This document shows, piece by piece, positions 18,158 through 27,382 of a stretch of DNA of 55,761 bases (position 1 is the first letter of the stretch; the number at the start of each line of letters is the position of its first letter). The notes below the pieces were generated by a model. That model saw only the letters and a list, made by a program, of their open reading frames with translations, searched no databases and had not been told where the DNA came from. This stretch comes from JAAUQA01 sp036351435 (lineage in GTDB: Bacteria > Pseudomonadota > Gammaproteobacteria > Competibacterales > Competibacteraceae), in NCBI GenBank assembly GCA_036351435.1, contig JAZBPA010000174.1:1-55761 (forward strand). The letters are read 5' to 3'. The translations under genes and the position numbers were made by a program.

Positions 18158-20515
18158 TTAAACCTCTAAGCGCTCGATTTGCTGTTTAATCTGCCGCAAA
18201 ACCAATTCGTATTCACCGGCAAGATCGACAGCTACAGTATTGGCATCCGTAGCGAGATTGGTTTGCTGTTCCACTTGCATTAACATTTGAATCAGTCGGT
18301 TGCTGCCATACAGTTTAGCAGTTCCCTTTAAACGATGAGCGGCGCGACTAGCCGTTGCCCAATCCTGTGCGGCCAATGCTTCGAGTAGGGCGTCCAATTG
18401 CTTAGGCACATGGACCATGGTGGTTTTCAACACAGTGAGCGCACCGCTTGGGCTGAGGTCGTCAACCAATTGTCTCAGTGCTCGGCGAATTTCCTCTGCC
18501 GGGTCAGGGGCTCTTAACGGCAAAGGTGGAAGCGAAATAGGTTCATCATCAACCACTGCATAATCCTCGCGCAACCAGCGACTTAACACTGCATTCAAGG
18601 TTGCTCTATTAAATGGTTTCGTCACATAATCGTTCATTCCCGCTTCTTCGGCAACCCGCCGACGTTCGGGAGAATCTATATCTGCAGTCAAAGCAATGAT
18701 CGGCACCGGCGTTGTGTGGGTAGCGGCCTCATGGCTACGAATCCGGCGGGTTGCCTCGAAACCATCCAGATTCGGCATCTGAATATCCATGAAAACAGCG
18801 TCATAGGATTGCTGCTTGACCATGCGTACCGCTTCATAGCCATCGCTGGCGAAATGAACCTCACCACCCAAAGTGCGTAACTGCAGTTCAGCAATTTCCT
18901 GATTCGGTGGGTAATCGTCAGCAACCAAAATCAGCCGTCCACGTAAAGGGTTTTGCGCTGTGACAAGGTGATTCGGTTGTTCGCGCTTGTCTGCAGCCCG
19001 GCGAAAATCCAGGGTAAACGCAAAGGTACTCCCTCTCCCGGATTCGCTGAACACCTTGATTTCCCCGCCCATCAACTCCACTAGACGTTGGCAAATAGCC
19101 AACCCTAAACCCGTACCTCCATACCGACGCGTAGCGGAAGAATCGTTCTGAAAAAACGGTTTGAACAGCTCTTCAATAGTGCGCGATTCCATGCCGATGC
19201 CGCTATCGTTTATTTCAAAGGTCAATCTGCAGGCTGTGTCAGGATGCAACGTAGGCTGTTGGGTAATGCGCAACAACACCTTGCCCTGATCGGTAAATTT
19301 GAGGGCATTATGGAGTAAATTCAGTAATACCTGCCGCAGCCGCAAGGGGTCGCCCTGCACGTGCTCGGGTAAAGCGGCGGGCACCTGAAAGGCTAGCTCC
19401 AGATGTTTACGATCGGCCCAGGGTTGCAGCGTATCTTTAAGCATTTTCAGCAATGACGGTAGCGCAAAAGCGCTGTTCTCCAACTGCAACGCATTGATTT
19501 CGAGTTTGGAATAGTCCAACAAATCATTGATCAGACTGAGCAGGTTCTCCGAAGCATGAGATACCGTTGTCAGCCAATGCTGTTGTTGTTCGTTCAGCGG
19601 CGAACCGGACATGATGTCGGCTAGACCCATAATGCTGGTCAATGGGGTGCGCAGTTCATGGCTGATGTTGACCAGAAAATCACTCTTGGCTTGATTGGCT
19701 TGTTCAGCATCGATTTTGGCTTTTTCCAGGGCCTCTTCAGCCTGCTTACGCCGGTTGATATCGACCACGAACGTGACTTTTTTCCTGCCGCCGTCAGGTC
19801 CAACAATAAGCGCGGCGTTGCCGAGAATAGTAAATAGCTGGCCGTTTTTGCCGACCACAGACCATTCGCCCTGCACTTCGGCCTTACCCTGAATGTATTG
19901 ATCGTGCAGAACGCTTAGCTGTTCCTTGTAAGGATCGGGGACAATAACGGTAAAATGCTGACCGATTAGTTCCGCGCTGGTATAGCCATAGATGGTTTCA
20001 TAGGCGGGGTTTACGTACTCGAAAATTCCTGTTTCATTGGTAATGCAGATGCCGATCGGCGTTGCGGTAATGATGTTGCGCACGCTTGCTTCGTTGAGCC
20101 GGAACACAGTTTCAGGCGCTGTGGATTCCGACTGGAAGCTTGGTGGCCGCTCATACAAAAAACGCTGTACCCGCATAACGAGTTCACGGTGCGGAAGCGG
20201 TTTCCAAATAAAATCGTCTGCGCCCGCCGCCAGCCCTTGTTGTACGGCATCGTGCTCTTCAAGATCTGCGGTTAACAGGATTTTCGCTGAAGTGTGTTGG
20301 TGCGCCGTTTGGCGAAGTTCCTTGACCAACTCTCCGCAGTTCCAATCAGGTAGCGTCGCAGCGAGCACCATCACCTGTGGCTGAATTTGACGCCACGCGG
20401 CCAATGCTTGGGCACCATCGGTCACGGTTACCACGGTATCGGCCCAGGTCTGCAGAATTGTTGCGCACTGCTTGAGCGCGACTACATCACTGTCGGCGAT
20501 CAGTATTTTGTCCAT
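18158..20515 (-). CDS. Hybrid sensor histidine kinase (REC-PAS-HisKA-HATPase-REC-HPt)
   Basis: A 785-residue soluble phosphorelay protein with no membrane segment. Order: N-terminal receiver (3-120), PAS (about 140-260), HisKA with phospho-acceptor SHELRTPL, HATPase with N-box NLLHNALKF and DSGIGM and GGTGLGL, a second receiver with phospho-Asp in VFMDIQMPNLDG, and a C-terminal HPt with AAHRLKGTAKLYG. The N-terminal receiver has Ala at position 52 where the phospho-Asp should be (VLAATLPD), so it cannot be phosphorylated at the usual site and is probably a regulatory or binding domain. Input signal unknown. It precedes a diguanylate cyclase/phosphodiesterase gene on the same strand (its start is 55 bp downstream of that gene's stop), so a shared signalling path is plausible. 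Confidence 0.93.
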   Translation of the reverse strand: MDKILIADSDVVALKQCATILQTWADTVVTVTDGAQALAAWRQIQPQVMVLAATLPDWNCGELVKELRQTAHQHTSAKILLTADLEEHDAVQQGLAAGADDFIWKPLPHRELVMRVQRFLYERPPSFQSESTAPETVFRLNEASVRNIITATPIGICITNETGIFEYVNPAYETIYGYTSAELIGQHFTVIVPDPYKEQLSVLHDQYIQGKAEVQGEWSVVGKNGQLFTILGNAALIVGPDGGRKKVTFVVDINRRKQAEEALEKAKIDAEQANQAKSDFLVNISHELRTPLTSIMGLADIMSGSPLNEQQQHWLTTVSHASENLLSLINDLLDYSKLEINALQLENSAFALPSLLKMLKDTLQPWADRKHLELAFQVPAALPEHVQGDPLRLRQVLLNLLHNALKFTDQGKVLLRITQQPTLHPDTACRLTFEINDSGIGMESRTIEELFKPFFQNDSSATRRYGGTGLGLAICQRLVELMGGEIKVFSESGRGSTFAFTLDFRRAADKREQPNHLVTAQNPLRGRLILVADDYPPNQEIAELQLRTLGGEVHFASDGYEAVRMVKQQSYDAVFMDIQMPNLDGFEATRRIRSHEAATHTTPVPIIALTADIDSPERRRVAEEAGMNDYVTKPFNRATLNAVLSRWLREDYAVVDDEPISLPPLPLRAPDPAEEIRRALRQLVDDLSPSGALTVLKTTMVHVPKQLDALLEALAAQDWATASRAAHRLKGTAKLYGSNRLIQMLMQVEQQTNLATDANTVAVDLAGEYELVLRQIKQQIERLEV

Positions 20516-20570
20516 CTTGCTAAACTCGCTACCGGCGCCCCTTTATACAGGGCTTAGAGTTTGATCGGCC

Positions 20571-22688
20571 TTAGCGCCCGTATTTAATCAGAGGCTCTGC
20601 AGACTGTACGTTGAAGCTTGTTAGCCAACTAGCCGCTTCGGTTACAGCGAGCGGCGGCGAGAACCAATACCCTTGAAAATACTCACAGCCCATACTCTTG
20701 AGTTGCGTAAACTGCTGCTGGGTTTCCACGCCCTCCGCAACAACGTACTGACCGAGATTGTGAGCCAAGTTGATAATGGTTTGCACAACGGCTGAATGTT
20801 CCTGATTTTTGCTCATGTCCGCAACAAAAGAACGATCAATTTTTAATGCCGCGCTGGGTAACCGGTATAGATAACTGAGCGACGAATAGCCGGTACCGAA
20901 ATCGTCGATGTGACAGGTCACACCTAAAGCCGACAGGGCATTAAGTTTGGCGATGACCGAGTCGGTACTACTCATCAAGGTACTTTCGGTGATTTCCAGT
21001 TTAAGCGCGGACGGATTGAGCTTGGTCGCTTGCAATGCCGCTTTAACCCTGGGTAGCAACTCAGGTTCATAGAACTGACTGGCTGATAAGTTAATACTTA
21101 CCGTCAAAAGATGCGGACTCGCCTGTTGCAACAACTGGATTCCCCGACAGGCTTCTTCCAATACCCACCAACCCACTTCGGTGATCAGGCCCATATCTTC
21201 GACACAGGTAATAAAACAACCTGGCGGTAGCAAGCCTCGCTGCGGATGTTGCCAGCGAATCAGCGCTTCGAAGCCCACGGTATGGGGTTCAACCGAACAG
21301 ATCGGTTGGTAAAACAATACAAATTCCCGTCGTTCGATAGCTAGGCGCAACTCATCTTCCAACTTCAGCCGTGTCTGTACCCGCTCTAACATGGCGTCAT
21401 CGAAAATAGCGTAACGCTTGTGGAAGGTGTTTTTGGCTTCGTACATAGCGATATCGGCGTTACGCAATAAATCCGTCGCGCCATAACGCCCGTTGCTCAT
21501 GGCAATACCGGTACTACTGGACAAACTGAAATTATGGCCGCGCACGGTAATAGGTCGGCTCAGGCACTGTTCGATATGCTCGGCAATCCGACAGGCGCGT
21601 TCAGTGCTCTCGACACCTTCCAAGAGTATGGAAAACTCATCACCACCGAAACGGGCCACTGTTTCGGTGTGTTGCAAGACCTGCCGCAAGCGCTCCGCGA
21701 ATTGCCGTAGCAGCTCATCGCCAGCCGCGTGCCCCAAACTATCATTAACCACTTTGAAACGGTCCAGATCCAAAAACAATACGGCGCAACGGACCTCGGG
21801 CTGATTGGTTCGCAGCGCCTGCTCCAGGCGTTCCAAGAAAAAGCGTCGGTTAGGCAATCCTGTCAGGCTATCGTGTAAGGCGCTGTGCGTTAATTCGATT
21901 TCGAAGCGTTTACGGTCGGTGATGTCAGTCATCGACCCGGCGACCCGCGAGTTACGCACCAAAACGCCTTGGGTTCTGACCCATCGATAGCTACCATCCC
22001 GGTGCATCATCCGATGTTCATTGCTAAACGATGGCTGTTCACCGTTCACATGAGCAGCGAAATCGGTCTTGAGTTCGCCCAAATCCTCATGATGAACCCG
22101 TCCACGCCACTCGTCCGGACTCATGGTTAATTCATGTTCGGCGTAGCCCAAGATGGCTTTCCAACGCGCCGAGTAATACACCGTGTCGGTGCTTAGATCC
22201 CAGTCCCAAATACCATCATTGGTGCTTCTTACCGCTGCTGCGTAGCGTTCTTCGCTTAATCGCAATGATTCCAAAGCCTGAGCATGATTCATCGCGTGAC
22301 GAATGCTCCGCTCTAACAGGGAAGCGGTGATTTCGCCCTTGACCAGATAGCCCGTGGCCCCGACTTCCATGGCCTGCGTGTACAGGCCGTGGCCACCAGT
22401 GCTAGTCAACAAAATCATCGGCACATTCCAACCCTGAGCTCGCACATCCTGCATCAGCTGCAAACCATTGTCTTGACCCAATTGATAATCGATCAAGTAC
22501 ACATCATAATTGGCTTGTTCAATAGCCTGAAGCCCTTGTTCAGCACTTTCAACCCAGGTTAAATCACACTGCAGCCCTTTAATTTCACGGACCAACACGC
22601 CCAAAAACACCGAATAAATCTCATCATCGTCAACCAGCAGGATTTTGATAGATCTACTGGGGTCTGCGATATCATAACTTGCGGTCAC
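20571..22688 (-). CDS. REC-PAS-GGDEF-EAL cyclic-di-GMP protein
   Basis: A 705-residue cytoplasmic protein joining a receiver domain (about 12-130, phospho-Asp in YLIDYQLG), a PAS domain (about 150-270, with the W-D-W-D-L-S-T-D-T-V-Y-Y-S motif), an intact GGDEF diguanylate cyclase domain (ARFGGDEFSIL) and an intact EAL phosphodiesterase domain (VGFEALIRWQH and the DDFGTGYSSLSYL loop). No RxxD inhibitory site is seen just before GGDEF. Both catalytic motifs look competent, so net activity cannot be predicted. The following gene on the strand is the hybrid kinase, a plausible phosphodonor partner. Confidence 0.94.
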   Translation of the reverse strand: MTASYDIADPSRSIKILLVDDDEIYSVFLGVLVREIKGLQCDLTWVESAEQGLQAIEQANYDVYLIDYQLGQDNGLQLMQDVRAQGWNVPMILLTSTGGHGLYTQAMEVGATGYLVKGEITASLLERSIRHAMNHAQALESLRLSEERYAAAVRSTNDGIWDWDLSTDTVYYSARWKAILGYAEHELTMSPDEWRGRVHHEDLGELKTDFAAHVNGEQPSFSNEHRMMHRDGSYRWVRTQGVLVRNSRVAGSMTDITDRKRFEIELTHSALHDSLTGLPNRRFFLERLEQALRTNQPEVRCAVLFLDLDRFKVVNDSLGHAAGDELLRQFAERLRQVLQHTETVARFGGDEFSILLEGVESTERACRIAEHIEQCLSRPITVRGHNFSLSSSTGIAMSNGRYGATDLLRNADIAMYEAKNTFHKRYAIFDDAMLERVQTRLKLEDELRLAIERREFVLFYQPICSVEPHTVGFEALIRWQHPQRGLLPPGCFITCVEDMGLITEVGWWVLEEACRGIQLLQQASPHLLTVSINLSASQFYEPELLPRVKAALQATKLNPSALKLEITESTLMSSTDSVIAKLNALSALGVTCHIDDFGTGYSSLSYLYRLPSAALKIDRSFVADMSKNQEHSAVVQTIINLAHNLGQYVVAEGVETQQQFTQLKSMGCEYFQGYWFSPPLAVTEAASWLTSFNVQSAEPLIKYGR

Positions 22689-22876
22689 TTATACTAACCT
22701 TCTATCCTAGTGTGCCGTGGTAAAAACAGATTACGGGGTTGTCATTCTCATAATATTAGCCACACTCTGTAACATGACGATGTCTGAAGCATCGCGCTAA
22801 GTAACACTATGTAACAAACGATTTATTGCAATCTGTGGTCGGCTTACACAGGCAGCTGGAGCTGAAGCGAAAGGCT

Positions 22877-23638
22877 ATGAGTGAAGTACAGCATATCTTG
22901 GTCGTCGATGATGACCCGATCATCTGCGAATTGCTGGAAAAATATTTGACCGCAGAAGGCTTTCTCGTTAGTACCGCGCAGAGCGGCGAGGCCATGCGCG
23001 ACATTATGGCCAACCAGGCTATTGATCTCGCTATCTTGGATTTGATTATGCCGGGTGAAGATGGCCTGACCCTGACCCGTTATTTGCAGCACGAGCATTC
23101 GAACGTCTCGGTGGTGATTCTTACCGCCAAGTCGGAAACCGTCGACCGCATCGTCGGGCTCGAAATGGGTGCCGACGATTATATCGTCAAGCCCTTCGAC
23201 CTGCGCGAACTGCTAGCCCGTATCAAAAGTGTACTGCGCCGGCGCCAACGCGCTACCGACCGCGAAGAAAAAAGCGTCCCGCCCACTCCAGCGCGCAATG
23301 CTGCTCAAGTCCACTTCGCGGGTTGGCGGTTGGATTTAAGCCTCTATGAATTAACTTCACCCCACAATGACAAAGTACCCCTCACCACCGGCGAATTCGA
23401 ACTATTGATGGCGTTTATCCGGCATCCACATCGCGTGCTCAGCCGCGACGAGCTGCTGACCATCATCCATAACCGGGAGGCCGGTCCTTACGATCGAAGC
23501 ATTGATGTCCAAGTCGGACGATTACGGCGCAAGATTGAAATCGATCCGAGTCAGCCCGAATTGGTCAAAACTGTTCGCGGCGCCGGTTATTTGTTTACCC
23601 CCACCGTACATACTGTCCACGGCGACGCTTCACTGTAG
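22877..23638 (+). CDS. OmpR-family response regulator
   Basis: A 253-residue DNA-binding response regulator: receiver domain (ILVVDDDPIICELL, phospho-Asp in LAILDLIMPGEDG, Lys in YIVKPFDLRELLARI) and a winged-helix output domain (ending DVQVGRLRRKIEIDPSQP and VRGAGYLFT). I place the start at ATG 22877 with AAAGG upstream, rather than 22826. No sensor kinase is adjacent on the same strand. It is not clearly PhoB by sequence. Its stop is 22 bp before a PHO-box-like promoter for the next gene, so the lipid cassette downstream has its own control. Confidence 0.93.
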   Translation: MSEVQHILVVDDDPIICELLEKYLTAEGFLVSTAQSGEAMRDIMANQAIDLAILDLIMPGEDGLTLTRYLQHEHSNVSVVILTAKSETVDRIVGLEMGADDYIVKPFDLRELLARIKSVLRRRQRATDREEKSVPPTPARNAAQVHFAGWRLDLSLYELTSPHNDKVPLTTGEFELLMAFIRHPHRVLSRDELLTIIHNREAGPYDRSIDVQVGRLRRKIEIDPSQPELVKTVRGAGYLFTPTVHTVHGDASL

Positions 23639-23659
23639 GGGTTGCTGCCCGCAAACCCC

Positions 23660-23704
23660 GTTTCAAAAAACTTTCATCGTACTTTCACACGCTGCGGTTA
23701 TAAG
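23660..23704 (+). promoter_or_regulatory. PHO-box-like element and -10 box before the oxygenase gene
   Basis: Three half-sites in 11-bp phase: GTTTCAA (23660-23666), CTTTCAT (23671-23677) and CTTTCAC (23682-23688), each separated by 4 bp. The known E. coli PhoB half-site is CTGTCAT/C with 4-bp AT-rich spacers; the last two copies each match at 6 of 7 positions. After the last half-site there are exactly 10 bp and then TATAAG (23699-23704), the standard PHO box to -10 spacing. The element shares 15 of 18 bases with the one upstream of btaA. That PhoB binds here is inference. Confidence 0.7.
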
Positions 23705-23789
23705 ATTATTTCAGTAACCGACAGTACGCGTCTTGCTAGCAGCTTACCGTCGGTTATGTAGGGCTGGTATAACCGGGCGAGTCTCGCAA

Positions 23790-24590
23790 ATGTTGTTAAC
23801 CTCATCACTACTCCTGATACTGACCGTCATCCTCAGTCTGTTACGCTTGGATAAAATCAGACAGTTTCGAAGATTAGAAGAGATTCAACGCCACATAGTG
23901 GAGCAACATCAGCAAAGCGTCGCAGCTTCCAAGCCAACCTTCGATTGTCTCCCGTCATTCCAGGAGAAATGGATTACTATTCCAGATTTCCTACCTTCTG
24001 AAACTTTCCAGGCATTGCAAGAACAAGCATTAACCTGCCAACTCACTGAACGTAGTTATTTACCCGGTCACAAGAAAGGTGGCACGATTGCTTATGAAAA
24101 GCTGCATTCATTAGCACCCAAACTGGTTGCGTTCTATCAGTCCGCTGAATTAAGGGCTTTGTGTTCGCGAATAATTGGTGAAGCTGTGGTACCCACTCCC
24201 ATTCATGATCAAAGCTCCTGTTCACTGCTTTTCTACGAAAAACCCGACGATCATATTGGCTGGCATTACGATTATAACTTTTATCATGGTAGGCATTTTA
24301 CTGCATTATTACCCATTGTGAATCAATCGACTGAGGACGATCGGTTATCCTCAGCCAAGCTAGTCATTAAAACAGGTGGTCAAGATATTGTGATACCCAC
24401 ACCACCTAACTCATTGGTCTTATTCGAAGGGGCGCACATTTATCATAAAGTCACGCCGCTCGGTCACCAAGAGCGGAGAATATTACTGAGCATGACCTTT
24501 TGTACTAATCCGCAAACCTCTCTAATCAAAAACCAGATCCGAAGAATTAAGGACACCGCTTATTTCGGTATACGTGCTTTGTGGACTTGA
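23790..24590 (+). CDS. Membrane-anchored 2-oxoglutarate/Fe(II)-type oxygenase-like protein
   Basis: A 266-residue protein from ATG 23790 (an upstream TTG at 23733 would add 19 residues). Residues 2-20 form one hydrophobic anchor. The rest resembles the double-stranded beta-helix of Fe(II)/2-oxoglutarate dioxygenases: His159-x-Asp161 in GWHYDYNFYHG, then His219 in GAHIYHKVTPL and an Arg pair at 229-230, the expected HxD...H and 2-oxoglutarate-binding layout. The substrate is unknown. A PHO-box-like promoter lies directly upstream and a PlcP-like gene 103 bp downstream, so a role in phosphate-limited membrane lipid modification is the leading hypothesis. I do not recognise a named homologue. 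Confidence 0.7.
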   Translation: MLLTSSLLLILTVILSLLRLDKIRQFRRLEEIQRHIVEQHQQSVAASKPTFDCLPSFQEKWITIPDFLPSETFQALQEQALTCQLTERSYLPGHKKGGTIAYEKLHSLAPKLVAFYQSAELRALCSRIIGEAVVPTPIHDQSSCSLLFYEKPDDHIGWHYDYNFYHGRHFTALLPIVNQSTEDDRLSSAKLVIKTGGQDIVIPTPPNSLVLFEGAHIYHKVTPLGHQERRILLSMTFCTNPQTSLIKNQIRRIKDTAYFGIRALWT

Positions 24591-24693
24591 ATCAGCTATT
24601 GCGTCCATTTGCAGTCTATCTATCATCTTAGTTTCAAAAAAAATTAATCTTATTGCGCCATGATGCCCATTCAGGCACCCAGAGGCAATAATC

Positions 24694-25497
24694 ATGAAAT
24701 CACTCCGCTTTCGGTCGATTTGGATATCCGATGTTCATCTCGGCGTTAAGAATTGCAAGGCCAACTTTCTGTTAAATTTTCTTGAATCGACAGCCTGCGA
24801 GAATCTCTATTTAGTTGGTGACATTGTTGATTTTTGGCATATGCCGCGCGGTAAACGTTGGCCCGATGCCCACAACCAAGTATTGCAAGCACTGCTAGAA
24901 AAGGCCAATCAGGGTGCGCGAGTTGTTTATATCCCAGGAAATCACGACGAATTAGCCCGAGATTATACGGGTTTATTTTTCGGTGGCGTTGAAATTTTAC
25001 CGCAACATATTCATGAAACCGCCGATGGCAGACGCTTGTTGATTGTCCATGGCGATAGTTTCGACAGTGCGGTCAAATGCGGTCGCTTGCTGGAATGGAT
25101 CGGTGATTGGGGATATGGTTTTTTATTATTCGTTAATCATCTGATTAATTTCATGCGTCGCCGTTTCAATTACCCCTACTGGTCGCTAGCGAATTTTCTC
25201 AAGCAAAGGATTGGCACAGTGGCAAACTATATTGTCCGCTTCGAACAGGCAGCAGCACATGAGGCGGCTCGCCGTGGCTTAGACGGGATTATCTGCGGTC
25301 ATATTCACAAACCGGCGTTGACAACCATTAATGGCGTGCTGTACTGCAACGATGGCGATTGGGTCGAAAGCTGTACTGCTTTGGTCGAACATAAGGACGG
25401 GCAGCTGGAAATCATCCATTGGGCCGATAAAACGGTAGTGATGCTCCAGGAAAGACGCGTTCAGGCGCCCGCCCAAGCCTTGCCCTTAGCAGGTTGA
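24694..25497 (+). CDS. plcP: PlcP-like phospholipase C (metallophosphoesterase)
   Basis: A 267-residue calcineurin-like metallophosphoesterase with metal-binding motifs WISDVHLG, GDIVDFW, GNHDE, VHGDSFD and GHIHKPA. Such proteins are often labelled LpxH, but the YWSLANFLKQR stretch and GDWVESCTALVEH near the C-terminus fit the PlcP group, which in rhizobia and marine bacteria removes head groups from phospholipids under phosphate limitation and yields diacylglycerol. The neighbours support this: btaA/btaB use diacylglycerol to build betaine lipid. It converges on btaB with only 8 bp between stops. The 103-bp upstream gap has no convincing PHO box, so it is probably read from the promoter at 23.7 kb. 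Confidence 0.82.
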   Translation: MKSLRFRSIWISDVHLGVKNCKANFLLNFLESTACENLYLVGDIVDFWHMPRGKRWPDAHNQVLQALLEKANQGARVVYIPGNHDELARDYTGLFFGGVEILPQHIHETADGRRLLIVHGDSFDSAVKCGRLLEWIGDWGYGFLLFVNHLINFMRRRFNYPYWSLANFLKQRIGTVANYIVRFEQAAAHEAARRGLDGIICGHIHKPALTTINGVLYCNDGDWVESCTALVEHKDGQLEIIHWADKTVVMLQERRVQAPAQALPLAG

Positions 25498-25505
25498 GCG
25501 CGACT

Positions 25506-26159
25506 TTACTCGGAGCCGGGTTTTTCCCCGACAAATAAGAAATAAGTCCACAATCCGCCGTAGGCCTGACGAATCTTTAACTGATGCGTATCGAAGTTAG
25601 CAGCCAGTAGCGGGGATAGATGGGCTTCCATTCTGACGTGATTGAATGCCATCCAACGTTGGAAGGCAGAAAGGTTAGTTGCGTTGAAATCGACAACTGC
25701 TAGCACACCTCCCGGACTTAAATCTTGTACGGCGTGCTCAATCGCTTGTTCCCAACCCGGATTCATCATCGACAGGGCATAAGAGAACACCACTAAATCA
25801 AACGATGATTCTGCTCTATCACTCAGGGGACGATCATATGCCTGGTTGAGTAAGGTAATATGTTCATATTGATGACTCAGTTTTTTTCGCGCCTTAGCCA
25901 ACATAGCTTCGGAAATATCCAACCCCACACACTGTGCTTTGGGAAAGGCTCGGCTCAACGCTAATAAGTTCTTGCCGGTACCACAGCCGACTTCAAGAAT
26001 ACGCTCGACTGTGTCCCGTTCAGAAATAGAACGAATGAGGGCATGCCGGCCGAACAAAAACAACCAGCGGGTCGCGTCATAGACGCTCGCGTGAAAGCGG
26101 TAATAACGCTGCAGTGAAGTGAGCGGGTCGGTTACCCGGTAATCATGGGGATGGCTCAC
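25506..26159 (-). CDS. btaB: BtaB-like S-adenosylmethionine N-methyltransferase
   Basis: A 217-residue class I methyltransferase with SAM motif ILEVGCGTGKNLLAL and acidic GLDISEAMLAKAR. By family and position it should trimethylate diacylglycerylhomoserine to the betaine lipid DGTS. Start is GTG at 26159, overlapping the btaA stop (GTGA), so translation is coupled to btaA. The protein has no signal peptide. Confidence 0.85.
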   Translation of the reverse strand: MSHPHDYRVTDPLTSLQRYYRFHASVYDATRWLFLFGRHALIRSISERDTVERILEVGCGTGKNLLALSRAFPKAQCVGLDISEAMLAKARKKLSHQYEHITLLNQAYDRPLSDRAESSFDLVVFSYALSMMNPGWEQAIEHAVQDLSPGGVLAVVDFNATNLSAFQRWMAFNHVRMEAHLSPLLAANFDTHQLKIRQAYGGLWTYFLFVGEKPGSE

Positions 26160-27331
26160 AACACTTCTGCGAGATGCAAGCTGCCATAAGTCCCGACTCT
26201 ATCTTCTTGATGCAACCGCTCGGTCAGTTCGGGGAAAAACTGCAGTTTCGGTTTGACCGGTTCGGGCAAAAAGTTGATGTCCATAGCGGCAGAGCGCAGC
26301 AGGATTCTGCTCCCAGGGCGACTATTACGTAGGATTAACTCCCATTCTTCTCTGAGTGCGGCCGGATCATGCCAAGCCAACCAATCCTGGTGATCTAGCA
26401 GTACAAAATGGCTGTATTCGCCGGGATGGTTTTTCAGAAATTGGGAAACGGTGGAATTATGGGTATGGATTTTAGCGATGTTCTCCCTGAGCGCAGAAAA
26501 ATTCTCCATTTTTAAATAATTTGGGCAACAAGTTTGGGTGTAATATCCGGTCAAATAGACACGCCAAAAGTAATTATCTCTAATCAGGACCTCGGTTAGA
26601 ACATGCCTGAGTTTGTCACCAACATAACCCAACACACCGCCTGGGTGTTGTCGATTAATTAGCTGTATCTGAGGTCTGGGAACGCCTAACATCGCTAATG
26701 TTAGCGGTTGCTTTACCACCCAAGAAGTAAAGCGATTCCATAGAGCGGGCTCAATCTGCTGATAAATTTCCTTCTGTTCAGCCAGCGTTTGAGCGTCCAA
26801 AAAATCAAAGATATGTTGCCTGAGTGTTTTCGAGCGAAGCAAATAGCGTTTTAATGTCCAGGCCACAGCACCGGAAGTACCATGATAATAAAAAGATTGC
26901 TTTTTGTTATTGCTATCAAAGTAGCGAATCTTTTCGTCCCAAAACAATTGGGCGTAATCGGGTAGTTGTTTTCTAACTGACGCATAAACAGATCGAAATC
27001 CCTGATGAGAACCTTCACCAAACATGGTAAATAAATTCTCAAAATTACCCTGTTCAATCAAGGCTAATTTCAAATGCAACAAAGCATTCTGTCGAGGATT
27101 AACATCGACGGCATGAATTTCAGCAGGTTGTTCTAACAGATAATCGAGCGTATTGCAGCCGGCACTGGTTAACACGACTGCCTTACTGTCTCTATTTAGA
27201 CTTAATATTTGTCGATCAATGCGAGGATCTTCCCAACACACATTATAAATCAGGTAGTTATTATGTACTGCTCTGAAGATTAGATCATGAAATTTATGCG
27301 CTAATCTTTTTTGCTTGTATTCACTCATCAT
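26156..27331 (-). CDS. btaA: BtaA-like SAM:diacylglycerol 3-amino-3-carboxypropyltransferase
   Basis: DUF3419-family enzyme that transfers the aminocarboxypropyl group of S-adenosylmethionine to diacylglycerol, the first step of betaine lipid synthesis. The SAM-binding region reads VLTSAGCNTLDYLL then IHAVDVNPRQNALL, typical for BtaA, with VCWEDPRIDR near the N-terminus. The open frame reaches a TTG at 27382, but that lies just upstream of the predicted transcription start; ATG 27331 (391 residues) fits the promoter better, and the adjacent in-frame ATG 27328 is equally possible. The ribosome site is weak. btaA and btaB form one operon. Confidence 0.88.
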   Translation of the reverse strand: MMSEYKQKRLAHKFHDLIFRAVHNNYLIYNVCWEDPRIDRQILSLNRDSKAVVLTSAGCNTLDYLLEQPAEIHAVDVNPRQNALLHLKLALIEQGNFENLFTMFGEGSHQGFRSVYASVRKQLPDYAQLFWDEKIRYFDSNNKKQSFYYHGTSGAVAWTLKRYLLRSKTLRQHIFDFLDAQTLAEQKEIYQQIEPALWNRFTSWVVKQPLTLAMLGVPRPQIQLINRQHPGGVLGYVGDKLRHVLTEVLIRDNYFWRVYLTGYYTQTCCPNYLKMENFSALRENIAKIHTHNSTVSQFLKNHPGEYSHFVLLDHQDWLAWHDPAALREEWELILRNSRPGSRILLRSAAMDINFLPEPVKPKLQFFPELTERLHQEDRVGTYGSLHLAEVL

Positions 27332-27382
27332 TGTCAGTAAGAAGCATGGCCTATTGAAAAAACACTGGGCAGTGTAGGCCAA

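Noticed and set aside
24591..24693. Possible PHO box just before plcP
   Set aside because: The best 11-bp-phased half-sites match the consensus at only 3 or 4 of 7 positions, without a spaced -10 box.
24694..25497. LpxH (UDP-diacylglucosamine diphosphatase) as the identity of this gene
   Set aside because: The C-terminal motifs and the btaAB neighbours fit PlcP better, although automated tools often give the LpxH name.
27332..27382. Upstream TTG start for btaA adding 17 codons
   Set aside because: It lies just next to the predicted -10 box, so it would not be in the transcript.
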